From Strongylocentrotus droebachiensis (Eukaryota; Echinodermata; Echinoidea; Camarodonta; Strongylocentrotidae): 64,000 nucleotides of DNA. This document shows positions 10,492 through 24,029 of this stretch, one piece after another. Below the pieces are notes generated by a model, which saw only the letters and a program-made list of their open reading frames with translations, was not told where the DNA came from and searched no databases. Every line of letters starts with the position of its first letter. Position 1 is the stretch's first letter. The translations under genes were made by a program, and so were the position numbers. The DNA lies in the NCBI GenBank assembly GCA_035222895.1, contig JAVYIG010002527.1:62001-126000 (forward strand). Direction: 5' to 3'.

Positions 10492-13400
10492 CTACAAGAG
10501 TGTGTCCTCGTTCCTGAGGTATTCCCCTATATCAGCTTGATGGAAGACTATGATGGACATGGGATCCGTGTGTCTGCATTCCTGAGTTGATTTCGCTGCA
10601 ACCCCAAAGCCCTACATAAAATGGAAACAGAAATAATATGAGAAAAGAGCATATTGAAAACATTGGTTTCTGCTCCCTTTTTCCTTGTCTTCTCTCTCTC
10701 TTCTGATCTCTCCTCTCTCCTCAAATCTCTTCAATTAGTTTTCTCTCCCTCTCCCTTCTTTGCCTCCCTCCCATCTCTCTCTTTCTCAGTTGGTTTCCTC
10801 TATATTTGATTCTTTTATAGATCTACTAATTTTTTCCTACCGCATCAAATAAACATTATTTTTTCATTTCCAGTCCATGATCTGGATTATACAATTATCT
10901 TTCTATCTGCTGTTTGATACATTTAACAGCATAGTACTGGAATAAAAGGAAGATATATATGTAAGGGTAGTAATCCTTGTCAAAATTACTGTTCTGTTGG
11001 AAGTGAAAAATAAAACTGAAAAACTGAAACTAATGTAAAACTAACCACTGTTCTAATTAAGTCAGAAAATCTTAGAACATGCAATATCAGTAAAACCATC
11101 CTTGTAACATAACTAGCACTGACCTATTAGACAGGCTTAATTATTAAAGGTACATGTATAATCCTGCACAAATTTCAACAGACGAGACTCACCAGAGGAG
11201 CGTCACTCATGGAGTAGATAACTACACCCTGGTACTTGTCGGTGTTCTCTGTAATCCTGCCAAGACCTGATTTCAGAACATGATTGCCATAGAGAAAAGA
11301 TTGCTCTGCTCCTGGTTTCACCCAAACCTTGCACTGTAAGGGAAAGCATACCAAATGCAACTTTATATTTATAGTACCAAGGTCATTTAGGGGGGGGGGG
11401 GGGGGGGGTAATTGCTTTTCAATACTTTATTTCTGAGACCGGCATAATTCAAGTTAACATGCAAGTTCTTATAGGCTCTGAACAGGCAACGATATAATCA
11501 AATATAACGTTTTGGATATCTCTTCTACCCAATTCTAAAAGCATTTTGACATATCAAGAAGGTTCAAACAGATTTCCATGTATGAAACAAAAAAGGGTTT
11601 GAAAAAATGCATGGATAAGAACCCAGCAGCATGTGGTCAATAATAACAATAAAAAAACACATTATCTTTGACACTTCAGTTGTTATTTGATCCTACAAAT
11701 TCAATATTGGCATGATCTCTAAATAACCTTACACTGCTTTGTTACTGGTATCTTTCATGCCATCTTTTTTCTGCAATTGCAATTATTGCATATCAGTCCC
11801 TCAAGAATAATCCTTACTTTCTTAATCTAGTATTTTCACTTAAATTTGTTACAACTCAAAAAAGAGAAACAGAAAACTATGATAGAAACTCACCTTGGCA
11901 TATGGCGCTAAATAATCCAGTGCTGTGATGTGAAGCCTAAATTTCTTGGTCTTGGAGAATTTGCCAAAGCACGTCCCAAAGCTGATGAGGTTATCCCTGA
12001 CAACACTAGCAGCTCTCTTCATGATATCCTCACTGCAAAACAACAATCAATATCAATTACTAAGCACAGGGGTCTTCCTTTCTCTTTTCAAAAAGAGAGA
12101 CAATGGTAACAGTTTAATGAGTTAAATCTAAAAACCCAAACTATGATTCATTCCTTGCTAAGGAGTTAAATTTTCTCAAAATGATAATCCCCTCCCTGAG
12201 CCACCCCCTAGACTAAATGAAATGAAAATGCAGTGCACCTGTTAAGGATCTTAACTAGTGCTGTAGCCGAACCGCCAAACCGAACGGAAGTTCGCCGAAC
12301 ATGGCACTTCCGAACCGAACCGAACCGAACGCAAAGGCCTGGTTCGGATGTTCGGCAGAAAAATATAAAAGTTTTTGCAAGCTAATAAACTTGTCATTTT
12401 GTACCTAAGTTTTATGTCAAGATTGCTCATTTTATATTTACTTTTTTCCCATTTTCCGCCTTTGTGATTTATGCCTATCCAGTGGTGGGCGCGACTTCAC
12501 TGGCGCCATTTAAATCCCAAATCCTGACCACGCTACGTCGCGATCGCAAGCCATAAACAAGAATACATGTGCGTGATAAAAATATCTTCAGCTCAAACCC
12601 ATTCAAAAAAAAAAAAAACTAATTAATTTGTAACAATATCGGACAAATTTTACAATATAAATAATGAAATAAATATATATTATAGTATGGTATTTATTTA
12701 TTCAGGAAAAATACGGATTTTATATTTATTCAGGAAAAATACGGATTTTATATTTTTCCTATTAAAAATAAAAACTTATAAAAAACAGTTATTGACGAGC
12801 CTAAATTTCTATTCAGATGGCAGCTTTCATGACTCTAACATTAGACAACAACCGTCTCGGAAAATCTTTAAAACATATCATTTATTGACAAATTGAAAAC
12901 ATGATTCTTTTAAAATTGAAAATAAAACACGATTCAAGACGGAAATACGAATGTAAGTAGTATTTTTCTTCACAAATAATTACGTTTAGAGCAGTTTTTA
13001 ATGTGAAATTCGTACTGGTCGGAAGCAGTGTGCAGAGGTCCTCCGTGCTGGCCGGGCCAGGCAGGCCGGCCGGCCCTCCCAGTGCCGACCGCCGTGACAA
13101 TAACGCTGCTTGCTATTATACTACCGAACCCCGAACCGAACCAAGTTCGGGTGAAAAATTGCCGAACTCTGCCGAACCGAACATAGCGTCTGACTTACAG
13201 CACTAATCTTAACTCTTTACCTTCACCAATTCTCTGAATCCAAATGTGTGTTAGCACTGACCCCCCCTCCCCCCCCCCCCTACCAACTCGACATTAAACA
13301 GAGCTTACACTACACTAACCCTGTAATTGATAATCGGATCGGGCCGATCGCTAGCAGATCAGGTGCATTTAGATTTTAATTTCTGATCGCCGATCAATAA

Positions 13401-16400
13401 AAATGATCGGAAAATGATTGGAAGAACAAAAAAGGCTGATAATTTTCAAGTTATGAACTATCAAATACTAAAAAAACATGCATAGCTGGGATTATTTTGT
13501 CATTTGGAGTTGTTATTGATCGTGCTTGTTGATATTAAGTGCCCTTTCGTGGCTTTGAATTAAATAATAGTAGTCTAAGAGTCGAGGCAAAATAACATGT
13601 GAGCTGCCATTTTGCCTCTCCTCTTAGACTAATATTATTTAATTTCAAAGTCATGAAACTTCTTACACAAGATATCTATTATACATACCTGACATAAAAC
13701 ACCCTATCTCTGTGATATCTGAAGCAGTACATTCCATCTGCCCTGTCAATTAAAAGCTTGATATTTTCACCAATGCTGTGGAGAAAAAAAAATAGTTGCA
13801 GGAATATTTGTAAACGGAATTCATGGTTGTCACTGAGTGTCGAATCAGAGCTCCACTACCAAAATGCAGAGCTTTGGGGCAGCATTCTGAAACTCGTTTT
13901 ATCCCTAATAATTGTTGAATCTTTGCTGTGAACATAAAGAGATGGTATTCTGAAAATTGTAACTTTTTTAAAAACTAGTTTTATTGTATCTTTCTGTCAT
14001 CTCTTTGCCTGTACTCTTAACTTTTGTGCGCTGAACTTGAGCATATTTAGTCTATATCAATGACAAGATGATTGGTATTCTGAAAATGTTTGTATCTTTT
14101 AATTTGTCTTATCTTGCAGCAGCATGGTAATGTATTTACAATAATGAATAGGGAGGGGGTTTGTTGGATTTGTCGCAGCGATATAATGGTGGCAATCTTC
14201 CTTTCTTCTTCTTCCTCCTCCTCCTTCCCTCCTTCTCCTTCTCCTTTTTCTGCTCCTTCTCCTTATTCTTCTTCTTTTTCTTCTCTTTCTTCTGCTCCTC
14301 CTCCTCGAGTCATCCTTCCCCTCTCCTTCTTCTTCTCCTTTTCCTTCTTTTTCTTCTCTCTCTTCTTCACCTTCTTCTTCTTTTTCTTCTCCTTCTGCTC
14401 CTCCTCCTTGAGTCATCCTTCCCCTCTCCTTCTTCTTTTTCTTCTTCACCTTCTTCTCTTTCTTCAATTTCTTCTTCTGCTCCTCCTCCCTACTAGACTA
14501 GGCACATTCATGGGGCACTAGAGGGCGCTTCGCGCTCGTACGAAAATCTGAATGGCCTTGCTGCGGTGGGTCGGCAATAATCAGCCCAAAACTTGGATAT
14601 GGGAGAGTGGAAGGATATATCTTTTTTATAATGTTATCTGGTCTTACCCTTAACCATCCTATGTTTAATCTATGTAGAAATAACATGCGAGTACGATAAG
14701 AGAAACATCGGGCCCATTACTGATGCAACTTTTGAAATATTAGCCTAGAAATGACCACCAAACGGAAAAAAATGACATTTTTTCCCGACAAATCTTCATA
14801 AAATCTGAGTTATAAACAAGTCACATCTAGGTACACTAATACAAATACGATTTTCTGAAAATTAAGGTATGATTTATTAAGTTTCTCTCAAGTATATTTC
14901 TGCGCATTGCAGCGCCAATATTCTACACTGCTTCAAAATCACCCTCGAAATTTTTTTTTGCAACAAATTTTTTACGAGGTCCGCGAGTGTTCCCCGTTCC
15001 TTGCGTGTTGAAAGTTTGGTAATACATAGTTTCCATTGACTCGCGCACGAAAAAATGGTCGAAAACAAAATGTCAAATGAAGAAATAAACAAGCTTTTGT
15101 ATAGTTATAAGAGTTCTACTGAGGTTTCTTTGTCGATTTAATTTATTATATAGTCTCAATTAGAATTCAGAATTATCTCACTGAAAAGTTAAGAAACCGA
15201 CGATGTTCTCGATCGTAATTATTTTCATTTTGCCAGCAGCCGATCTAGCGTTGTTTGGGCAAAAAGCTAGGCCGCTGCCTACCCACCGCGAACCTTTCCG
15301 AGTCCCGCTAAAATGGCGCTCTGCGGAGCTCCGCGGCTGCGTTGGTATCGCTGCAAACTCTCAGCCGGCTAGCTCCCCACGACGGACCATTCGCGGTATG
15401 GCGAGAGTGTGTGTATGAGGTATGATTTTGGATTCGAGAACGCACGTAATCCAACCGTGCGCGTCATTTTCAGCTGTCGATTCTATACGACCAATTTTAC
15501 ATGTACGATTTTTAGTACAGATACTTGGTCAGTTTTCTTCTTATATCTTTGGTTTTACAACATTTAAAAATATAATTTCTTCAAATTTGCTCCTGACTCG
15601 GTTCAGACTAATTGTATGATGTGTTTTCAAGTCAGTTTTTTGAATATATTTTTTTGCATGAATTTGCCTAACTAGATAGAGTAAAGTACCCGGTAATCGG
15701 TCAGCTCCGGTTTTCGGCCAATTGGTTGGATACATGGTAAAATCACTTTAAAATACATCGCATAATAGCATAACACATATCCCACACATACCATACCATG
15801 TCAGTGTCACTGAAGAACCACATTTGCAATGAAAAATATATCCTAAAATATCACATTTTAGCGATGTAATCGGCGGTCCCGCTACCCAAATCTGAAAAAT
15901 CGAGTTTCTTACGCGTGTATGTAAGAAATATGGGTACCATAAAATGAGCTTTATTTCAAGTATTTTTCAGATATAGAGCCCGATTTTGTGCTGGTCGCAA
16001 GCTCAAAAGTATCTCATCGCATGTATTAAATCAATGCAGCCGCACACCGCGACGCACACACGATATGTCCGTCTAATTCAGATTCCAACTTCCGATCACC
16101 GCTGTGCCTGTATTCGGCCAGGCGAGCACCCGGGAGCTCCGGCGTGGGATACCTGCTCCGCCCGCTTGTGCTATACATCAGCGCAGAAACGCACGCGCGC
16201 GCGAGCGCTTCCTATTGACTTTGTACATGCGGCCGTAAACTGAAACGCTCGGCCGATAACCGGCTCCAAAACAGTGAAAATTGAAATGAATATTGTCATG
16301 GCAATTCGTGATTTTTTTTGGGGATTCTTTTTTTGTTTAAATAATAATAATATTTGCTTCATGATTTGAACAAGAAATGATAATAAATAGGAAGTAAAGA

Positions 16401-16823
16401 GTCCAATAAATAGGATTTTGTCTTAAGTGGCCGAAAACCGGGTACTGTCTTTACTCTATCTAGATCTAGGCCTAGATCTAAGCCCCTCTTCTTCTTCTCC
16501 TCCTCCTCTTCTTCTTCTCCTTCTTCTTATTCTCCTTCTTCTTTTTCTTCTTCTTTTTCTTTTTCTTCTTCTTCTCCTTTTTCTTTTTCTTCGTCGTCTT
16601 CTTCTTTTTGTCGTCGTCTTTTTTTTTTTTTTTAATTCTTCAACAACAACAAAAACGTGACAACAAATTGAACGAATGGGACTGATTGTATTAAAATCTA
16701 GTTTGATCACAATCGTTAACTCGAGGCATTCCCACACTTTACTATAAGAAAACAATACACAACTTACTATTTTGACAGTTTTTCAAACAACGTCCTGGTC
16801 TCCTCTTCCGTTAAAGGACGCAT
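10492..16823 (-). CDS. NIP7: 60S ribosome biogenesis factor NIP7, 180 aa, 5 exons
   Basis: NIP7 is a nucleolar and nucleoplasmic factor needed for pre-rRNA processing and 60S subunit assembly. Exons on the minus strand in order are 16823-16768, 13775-13689, 12032-11894, 11333-11193 and 10611-10492. All are GT/AG and join to exactly 180 aa plus stop, the same length as human NIP7. Recognisable stretches include [10 protein letters not shown] at the start, [23 protein letters not shown] and [20 protein letters not shown], then a C-terminal [17 protein letters not shown]. The PUA domain fills roughly residues 95-170. An in-frame extension upstream of 16823 exists, but the conserved family start is this Met. 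It is divergent from the neighbour at 18005. Intron 2 holds a hAT element; intron 1 holds polypyrimidine tracts and a TIR element. Confidence 0.97.
12256..13205. mobile_element. Non-autonomous hAT element, 950 bp, perfect 8-bp TSD
   Basis: Both ends carry TAGTGCTGTA inverted repeats. Identical 8-bp ATCTTAAC duplications flank it (12248-12255 and 13206-13213), diagnostic of hAT transposition. Inside the ends, CCGAAC/GTTCGG motifs are repeated many times near both termini. No transposase frame is present. It sits in NIP7 intron 2. A 200-bp element with the same ends is at 33142-33341. Confidence 0.93.
14195..14495. repeat. Polypyrimidine (TTC/TCC) low-complexity tract
   Basis: About 300 bp of almost pure C/T on the plus strand, mostly TTC, TCC and TTTC. 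It produces spurious long open frames on both strands. It contains an internal near-repeat around TCCTCGAGTCATCC/TCCTTGAGTCATCC. It lies in NIP7 intron 1. A similar tract is at 16480-16633. Confidence 0.95.
15672..16463. mobile_element. TIR element with CTAGATAGAGTAAAG...CCCGGT ends
   Basis: Left end CTAGATAGAGTAAAGTACCC (15672 on) and the reverse complement of the right end (to 16463) agree over more than 30 bp, including TTTTCGGCCA further in. The right end carries a small insertion. The element is about 790 bp in NIP7 intron 1. The interior is unusually GC-rich near 16080-16220 but encodes nothing recognisable. No clear target duplication was found. Confidence 0.75.
16480..16633. repeat. 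Polypyrimidine (TTC)n tract
   Basis: An almost uninterrupted C/T run ending in a T run, adjoining the TIR element above and about 130 bp from NIP7 exon 1. It is low complexity, and open frames through it are artefacts. Confidence 0.95.
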
Positions 16824-17187
16824 GATGGCAGAATATGGGAACAAATTACGCTGTTTTTCGTCAAATTTTGCACAGCACTGCACACAATCGCACATGTATG
16901 ATAATGATGTAGGTAAGAAGACCTTTGACACCTGTGCCCATCGATTTCCGGGTCCAGCTCGTTGCCGTGCGACGTTTGCTTGTTTCCGGAAGTAAAGAGA
17001 GAGCATTGCATTGCCGTGTATAACATACATGCCGTGCCAGCCAGCCTGGCCTGGCTACAAGATCATGATCAGGCAACAAAATGGAGAGAAAATGTCCTGG
17101 AAATACCAAAAAATTGACGTTTCAAACATGATCCTCTTAAGAAGGTTAAGCGGCACAGCAACATCGAATATTTACAGTGTATTACCG
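16824..17187. promoter_or_regulatory. Likely bidirectional promoter between NIP7 and the coiled-coil gene
   Basis: NIP7 begins at 16823 on the minus strand. The next gene runs rightward, with a plausible 5' untranslated exon ending at 17187 before GTAAGT. A consensus ETS-family site, CCGGAAGT, is at 16986-16993, and a weaker TTTCCGGG is at 16945-16952. No TATA box is seen between them. Head-to-head housekeeping promoters with ETS sites and no TATA are common in animals. The transcription starts themselves are inferred. Confidence 0.5.
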
Positions 17188-17984
17188 GTAAGTTATAGTT
17201 AAAAAGTGTGTTTTTTTAACTTCAACTTTCAAGACGTCAGTGCAGAATCATGGAGTCAGTCGACTGAGCTGACTCAGAGTTAGATCTAACTCGACTTAAT
17301 TGTCTTGAGAAGTGAGACTGAATCACATTTTCACTCTCAGTCTCAGCAGAGGCAGAGTCAGTGAGAGTGAGACTTAGAGGAAGAGAGCTAGTTCATATAG
17401 TTGTTGTTGTTTTAGTTAGCGTGTACTGTAGACTTTAGTATCAATCATGAATATTACGAGAGACTTGTTGTTTTACTTTTTTTTAGTTTTTATTGGCATG
17501 TATCATTCATTTATGAATATTTACTGACGAAGTCTAGACTCTAGGCCTATAGGGTCTATACCTAGACGTTGTGCGTCCTGACACAAACTTGACAAAGGCG
17601 GACAGGTTGTCTTGACAATTGATTTTAGATGATTAGCCTACTTTTTAAAAGTTTACACGCAAAATTTTATAAATCTTTTAAGATTATTTTTGTTTGACAA
17701 TTAATTATGAAAGACAAATATTTATGATGGTTAGTGCTATTTGATGCATACATTTTAAAGGCAAAGGTGGTGGCTTTATTTTTGTTTTGCAGCTTCCGGA
17801 CACACAACCCCTATGTAGACCCTAATATACATGTACATGTATGTCTAGACATTTTACTATTAATATTAATACTATTCCTCCAAACTACTACATGTAGATC
17901 TACATGTGTATATTAAGGCTACTAATTTCTAGATGGCTTTTATAAAACCCTAAACAGTGTATCTCTTTTGTTTCCTATGTAGAA

Positions 17985-18007
17985 ATGACTAAACAAGCAC
18001 AATAATG
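17985..18007 (+). promoter_or_regulatory. Upstream ORF ending in TAATG overlap with main start
   Basis: Just after the predicted acceptor (AG at 17981-17982) an ATG at 17985 opens a 6-codon frame. Its TAA (18003-18005) shares the A of the main ATG at 18005. A stop-start overlap of this kind can allow termination-coupled reinitiation. Whether it is used here is inference. Confidence 0.5.
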
Positions 18008-20768
18008 TCAGCAACTCTTGTCCAAGGGAACACGAACCTGGTCGGGCTCTCGGGGTCTAGGAGCCTGGGTGTCAATGTCATTGCCCCAGTCATGGCAGTG
18101 TCTGTGTGTTGTCCACCTGCCGGCAGCAATGGCATGCCATCTCGACGAGGAAGTGCTATCGGTCGCTCTCAACTCCCAGCAAATAGCCTTCCAAGTAACA
18201 CCCACTTCAAGCTTCACAGCCAGGAGAGTATACACGCAGCGAGTAGTCTGTCGTCATCGCTCCTTGTGCCTTATCCTCCAGTCGAAGACACCACTTGGGC
18301 ATCGGACAGCAGGGAGGGCTTGACCCTTCCTAGGATAAGCAGTCCAGTGCAGCTTTGCAGTACGACCAACTCCCAGTCGAGCCTCATAACCACTATCGAC
18401 GCCACAAGCGGGAAGGACGGAGTTGGCGATGATGTGGATGCTCACCTTGAAAAACCCAACCCGTCGAGCATCTTCCCAAACTTCCGAGCCCTGCAACGTC
18501 TCGCCGCCAGCGCCAAGCTGAGGATAAACAATCTGAAATCGAAAGAGGCTAAGGCCATCACTGCTTTACTTAATCAAGAAAACAATAATAATCAGTCCCA
18601 TTCTTGCCAGGATGACGTGATTCACGTGAACAATGTTTTGAATTCGTCTTGGGAGTCACAAGATGACGAGGATCTTAGCCAGTATCCACACATCAACAAC
18701 ACTGATTCTGCTGTACATAGTGAAAAAGGTGAGCAAAGTATGTTGATTTATCAGTAGTGATAGTTTTTCCAATTCCACTGAAATTGATCGAACATAGAAA
18801 TTGTTTCTTTTTTGTTGTTGTTGGTTGTAATGTTTTTCTTTAAGTTCAAGTCATGCTTCTTTTTGCTACCATAATTTGTTCTGATACATTTCTTTTGCAG
18901 TCTTTTATGGAAGATGATTTTGGCATACATGACCGATCTTATTCGCATAAACAATGTTTTTGTTTTTTCCCCAGCCGTTCAGATTTATTCTTAATGAAGT
19001 TTGGAAGCTCCTGCCTTATATCAAGGGTCTTTCTGAAACTTATCTTTCCACTGAGTCATTAATAGGGGTGTCTGATGCATGAATAATTTCTATGAAATAT
19101 TGATTTTAAAAAGAAAGTCATCACATTTAATTCAAAGTATCATTAACCTCATTGTTATATACTGCCCATTCCAGGTACTTCCAAATCAAAGACCAAGAAA
19201 TTCTACAGAAGCAGATCAAGAAAGCGAGGGGGAAAATCTCCCTCAAAAAAGAAACAATCGCCCGCTCCAACGAAAGACCACGATTCCTTAGGAGATTTCA
19301 CTCTAGCTTCAACCATGACCCTCAACAGTCGCTGGGAAAGAAAAAAGGTCGAAACATTCAGTACCAAGTATAATAAGGGTTTCACTTCCAGAAAAGCTAA
19401 AGTGAAAGACTCATGCAGTGGGACGTCCTCTCAAGTATCTTTGACGACGGTTGCTTTGGAGAAGAGAAGCAACGCAACAACACCTCGTGCAATCACAAAA
19501 CAGAGCAGGTCAGAGGCTAATTCCGATATGCCAACACCCAGACAAGTTTTAGAACATGCAGCGTCGGTTTACGGAAGTGGAAACCATATTCATGTGAGGC
19601 TGAGCAATAAATTCAGGTCAAGTGAATCGGAACGTTCGATGAAGAAAGTTTTCTTGTCGGAGCAGCAGTCTAGTATGCTGAAGGATGGTGGGAAAGGTGT
19701 GCCCTGTGCCCCGCCCACTTCCCCCACCCCCCAACAGCTTGAGAAATTTGAATATATAGCATCATTAACCGATCTAAGAGTGAGTATGATTCTAACCTCT
19801 GCTAAATTAAATGTGTGCCATTGTATTTATTTTATTTAGCATGTTGATAGCATAAGATGTACTTTACTGTCTTATGTTTCCTAACAAGAGGGGGGACACA
19901 AATAATACTCTGATTGATAAAAGAAAATTAAGAGGAGGGCAAATAAACGTACATATATCCACCTTTTAAAAGAACTACTACCCCAAGACAACTATAGGCA
20001 TTGGGATGTTGCTCCCTAGGACTATTACAGCCCAGCTAACTCCCCAAGGACAACCACATCTAGGATAACTACTGCGTGTGACAATACTTATCTTTTTAAA
20101 TATTTTTTTAATAAATCACACTCACACTCAGAAGACAAGCTACATGTATATAGGGGTACAACGGTAGGGGAGAGTTGAATAATAGTCAGGGTGTAATTGT
20201 CTTTAGGGAGATTTTTGTTGGGTAGATTTCATCATGATGTAGTTATTTAATTTAATTTTTTTGGAGGGGGGGCCGGGGGGTGGTTTAATTTTCCTGGCAT
20301 GATGGCCCAGAGGATTCCCGAATTCTGTGTTGGAAGGGGAAAAGCAAATATATTTAAAATGATTGCATTGGCTACATTTGAATATTTGCTCAAATATATA
20401 AATACTTAAATACATGTACATGTAACTATAAAAGTAGAAATCCAGCAGTATAATAAATAATAACAGTTATGCATGTAATATATGAATAGAAGTGACAAAT
20501 TTCCATGGTGGAATAATTGAGGACAATTTTCTTTTACGTACAGAGCCAGAGAGCACTGAAAGACAGGTTAATCGTGATCGGTGTAGAGGAGAAGAAAAAG
20601 AGCCAGAAGATACGTGAGGATAAGGCGCGGCAGGAGAAGCAGTTGGCCCGCAACAATGTCGGCATGATGAGGCAGAGACAGAGGCAAGAGATCTACGCTC
20701 TCAACAAAGTCATGACAGAACTTGAGAACAGTCATTTCCAAAAGTTCTGTGAGGCCATGAACAAATAG
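18005..20768 (+). CDS. Unrecognised Ser-rich, basic, coiled-coil protein, 517 aa, 3 coding exons
   Basis: Coding exons 18005-18728, 19175-19779 and 20544-20768 join in phase to 517 aa. A 5' exon (about 17040-17187) seems non-coding, because the 18005 frame has a stop just upstream. Residues 1-240 are Ser/Pro-rich and probably disordered. Around 243-275 is a strongly basic stretch (KSKTKKFYRSRSRKRGGK) resembling a nuclear-localisation signal. A conserved-looking block around 290-325 contains LNSRWERKKVETFSTKYNKG. The last exon (444-517) is a charged helix, probably coiled coil, ending ELENSHFQKFCEAMNK. I do not recognise the family; role and location are unknown. A 6-codon upstream frame overlaps the start (17985-18005). 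Confidence 0.8.
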
Positions 20769-23571
20769 TATCAAGAGATTCATGGAAAAAGGTTGTTACG
20801 GTAAAGACGTATAGGCCTCCTGTACTTTGGTAGTTCAACTATATAGGGTTGACTGAAAATATCATGTTTTAAACTCATTGAAAGGAAATTATTTATCATG
20901 GTTGGGGGAAAAATTGTGAAGGTGGAAAAAGAGCTGTAAGCTAAGAACAAATTCATATCAAATATGTATATTCCAAAATCAGTTGTGATACATTATTTTT
21001 GCATGGTTTGAGAGTGAGAATATATTTGGGCAATAACAATAACTTTCAAGTGAAGGTTGAATTACTTGTAAAGTTGGTTTCATCAAAAATGTAATATTTT
21101 ACCAAAAGTATAAAAGCTTTTTGTACGACTATAGTGAAATGCAAAACTTGTGTTCCTTGTAAACTGCCACAGAGTTATGTCTGATTGCAAAGCCTAATTT
21201 GCAAGCTATGGGTACCGGTAGGAAGGAATTTCTTGAATGCTGTGAGCACCGGAATCGGTAGCCTAGCGGAGCAGGGGTAATATTGGAGCGCCTTGAACAC
21301 CTTGCATGATGGATATGTGTGCTACAAAAATTTTAGATTTTTAATATTATTATCGCTCAAACACCCAATTGGTCCCCTGCCAATGCTGACTTGATTGGCA
21401 TATACTGTATGTCCTATGAAAATGTTGCTGCATTGTTTTATGTTACAGTTTCATAGCGGCTCTGAATGTGTCTCATCAAAAGCAGGAAAGAGGTGTTTTA
21501 ACTATGACTACTCCTTTTTATTTATTTTTTTTAATTTAAAAAAAAAAAATATATATATATATATATATTTTTTTTTTTTGGTGGGGGGGGGGGGGTTAAT
21601 TGTTGACAACCATAAAAGAAATTAAAATGCCTCCTTTATGATATTTTTTATTTTTTGGAAGTAAAAATATTTGAAGGAAGATTTGAAATATGCAAAATCT
21701 ATATCTTAGTATTTTATCATATTGGGATGAGGGGCATCAACACTGTTGAAAATAGAGGCAGAAACATTTACATACTGTATAAGAAATGAGTTTGTTGAAA
21801 CATCCAAGAATTATCAACATGTAATACATATACATGCTGGGCTTGTAGTAACAAGAAACAAGAGTAAATCCAGACTAAATCTTGGAAATACAAAACGTTG
21901 ATGAGTTTAGAAACTTTTGTTAAATTATGAGTAGTTTATGTTTATTACAGTGGGGTGAAAAAAAGAGATATACAGTATAATTACACATTTGAATGAATAT
22001 TTTTGATGTACTTTTTTTTCATTGCTATAGTTCTTTTTGTTTATTTTTTATTGGTAGTCATTGATATTTAAAAAATTGAATTTCAATCCAATGTTCATTT
22101 GTCCGTCATGTTTAAGCCATCATGAAGTCAGAAAGGAGAATTTAATTTTCAGGTTTTGAAATTGTGGGAAACTATGATTATTTGTTGAGGTAAAAGTACT
22201 AATTTTCTAAATTAATAATTTATTTCTTCACTTTCAATCATGGTATTTAATAAACAGTATGTTTGCAAAAGGTAAACAAATTTAGTTAATATGAAATACA
22301 ATTAGGAATTGATAAGATTAAAATATGGAGACTGTTTGTTTATAGTGTCCATATTAAAGAGAGATATTGATATGGAATTTGCAATAAGAAATGTGATACT
22401 TTGAGTTATCTACTTAGTGCCAATTGTTTTGTGTTGGTTGTGATTGTCTCATCATGTTGTCTCATCAAGTAACAACTTTATATATTAATATTAATGAAAA
22501 GGCTTTTAAAATTATGTGATAGTAATGTTTTGGTTTTTATAGTAATTAAGTATAGAGCCTGCATGTAAAGATGTTTTTAAAATGTTTTAAAGATGTACAG
22601 TATTTGTGATGCTGTTTGATATGCTAGCATGTGGTGACCAAATACTTATTATCTCCATTTTTTTGCAGAGTACATATTTGCAACCAAATGTGATCATGTT
22701 ATCTGTGTGAATATTTCATTACCAGTACTGTCCTTCCAATAATGTTTTATATGTGTGATGAATTTCGACACATGATCAACTGGCCATTATCCGTCCATTT
22801 TTTTGATCAGGGCCTTTTTTTCAAACTGTGGCAGTCCAATATACAATGTATGTTCCAATAATCGACCAAAGCGGAGTAAGAATTCATCAAGAATATATGA
22901 AAAATGACTGTCTAACCATTGTCCGTCCATATATCTTTCATTGGGTCTTTCATTTCTTTTTCTTCCTTTTTAATGGCAGGGTGGAGAGTTTGGATATAAA
23001 CTGGTAAGATATATAATAATTTTATATGAATATTTTCTAGGTTGACTTTTTGGACCAAATTCTTAGGCTTTGAAATATTAATGTCATCAATAAAAAAGTC
23101 TTTCAAATAAAGTGAATCATGCGAGTTCAAATATATATAATAAATACATGTATAAATAAATATAAGTATATCAATATTAAAAGATAACTATTAGTGACTC
23201 ATTGTGATGTTTTATGTGTATGCAAGTATTTTTCTTCTTCTGAAAGTTTGAAGTTCACTCCTCTCTCTCTCTCCCTCTCACTCGCTCTACCTAACTTTCA
23301 ATTTACCTTTATCCCTTCTCTCTCCACATATATTAACCTCTCTCCTTTCTAAGTCTCCAACATACATAGGCTTCAATTATACAAATGACAAGCAAGTTAC
23401 AAATGATGTAATTGTAAATTATGTTTTACTGTTTGCAAAAATATAACTTCTTTGGCATCATAAAAAAATATAATAATCAATAGATATATTCCAAGAGATC
23501 AAGTAGAGGAATGATGATAAATAGTTTAGCAACTATACATGAGGCCCAATCAAGAGGAATCTTGTTTACCT

Positions 23572-23757
23572 AGAGCAGTATTCTGAAAACTATTTTGGCT
23601 TGCATGCTCAGTTATTATTTGTTGGCTAAAAAAATGCTCTTTTGGAAATGCAGCTCTAAATAACATGTCTGGAACTTTAATCCTCTGCATACATCTACAT
23701 AGTTTTAGAATACCTTTAAATCTTTTTATAAAGACATAGTTTTCAGAATACTGCTCC
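23572..23757. mobile_element. Small inverted-repeat element, ~22-bp ends
   Basis: AGAGCAGTATTCTGAAAACT at the left end is matched by its reverse complement at the right end with one difference. The interior is about 140 bp and non-coding. Probably a MITE remnant. Confidence 0.7.
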
Positions 23758-24029
23758 TGTTCATAAATACAAATTGCGTATATAGGGTCTAATGACCGCT
23801 GCTATGTGGGGCAAGCTTCTGGCAACCTATAAAGTTGTCAAATACTGCTACAAGTACAAACTGGGTGTCATAAGATGTTACTTTGCATGGAAGTTCTTTG
23901 CGTTACACATTTGTGGTGTTCCACTCATTATTTTTAAGGCCATGACCTTGTGATTATAAGTAACTTTTCAGGTCACAGTAAAATTTAAAGAAATAAAAAA
24001 TTACCTTATATACTAATCTTAAATTTTGT

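Noticed and set aside
14090..14521. 143-aa and 122-aa frames rich in Ser/Phe or Lys/Glu/Arg
   Set aside because: Translations of a polypyrimidine tract in NIP7 intron 1.
16769..17030. N-terminal extension of NIP7 in the same frame
   Set aside because: An open frame continues upstream of 16823, but the extra residues are Cys/His-rich noise, and the conserved family N-terminus starts exactly at MRPLTEEE.
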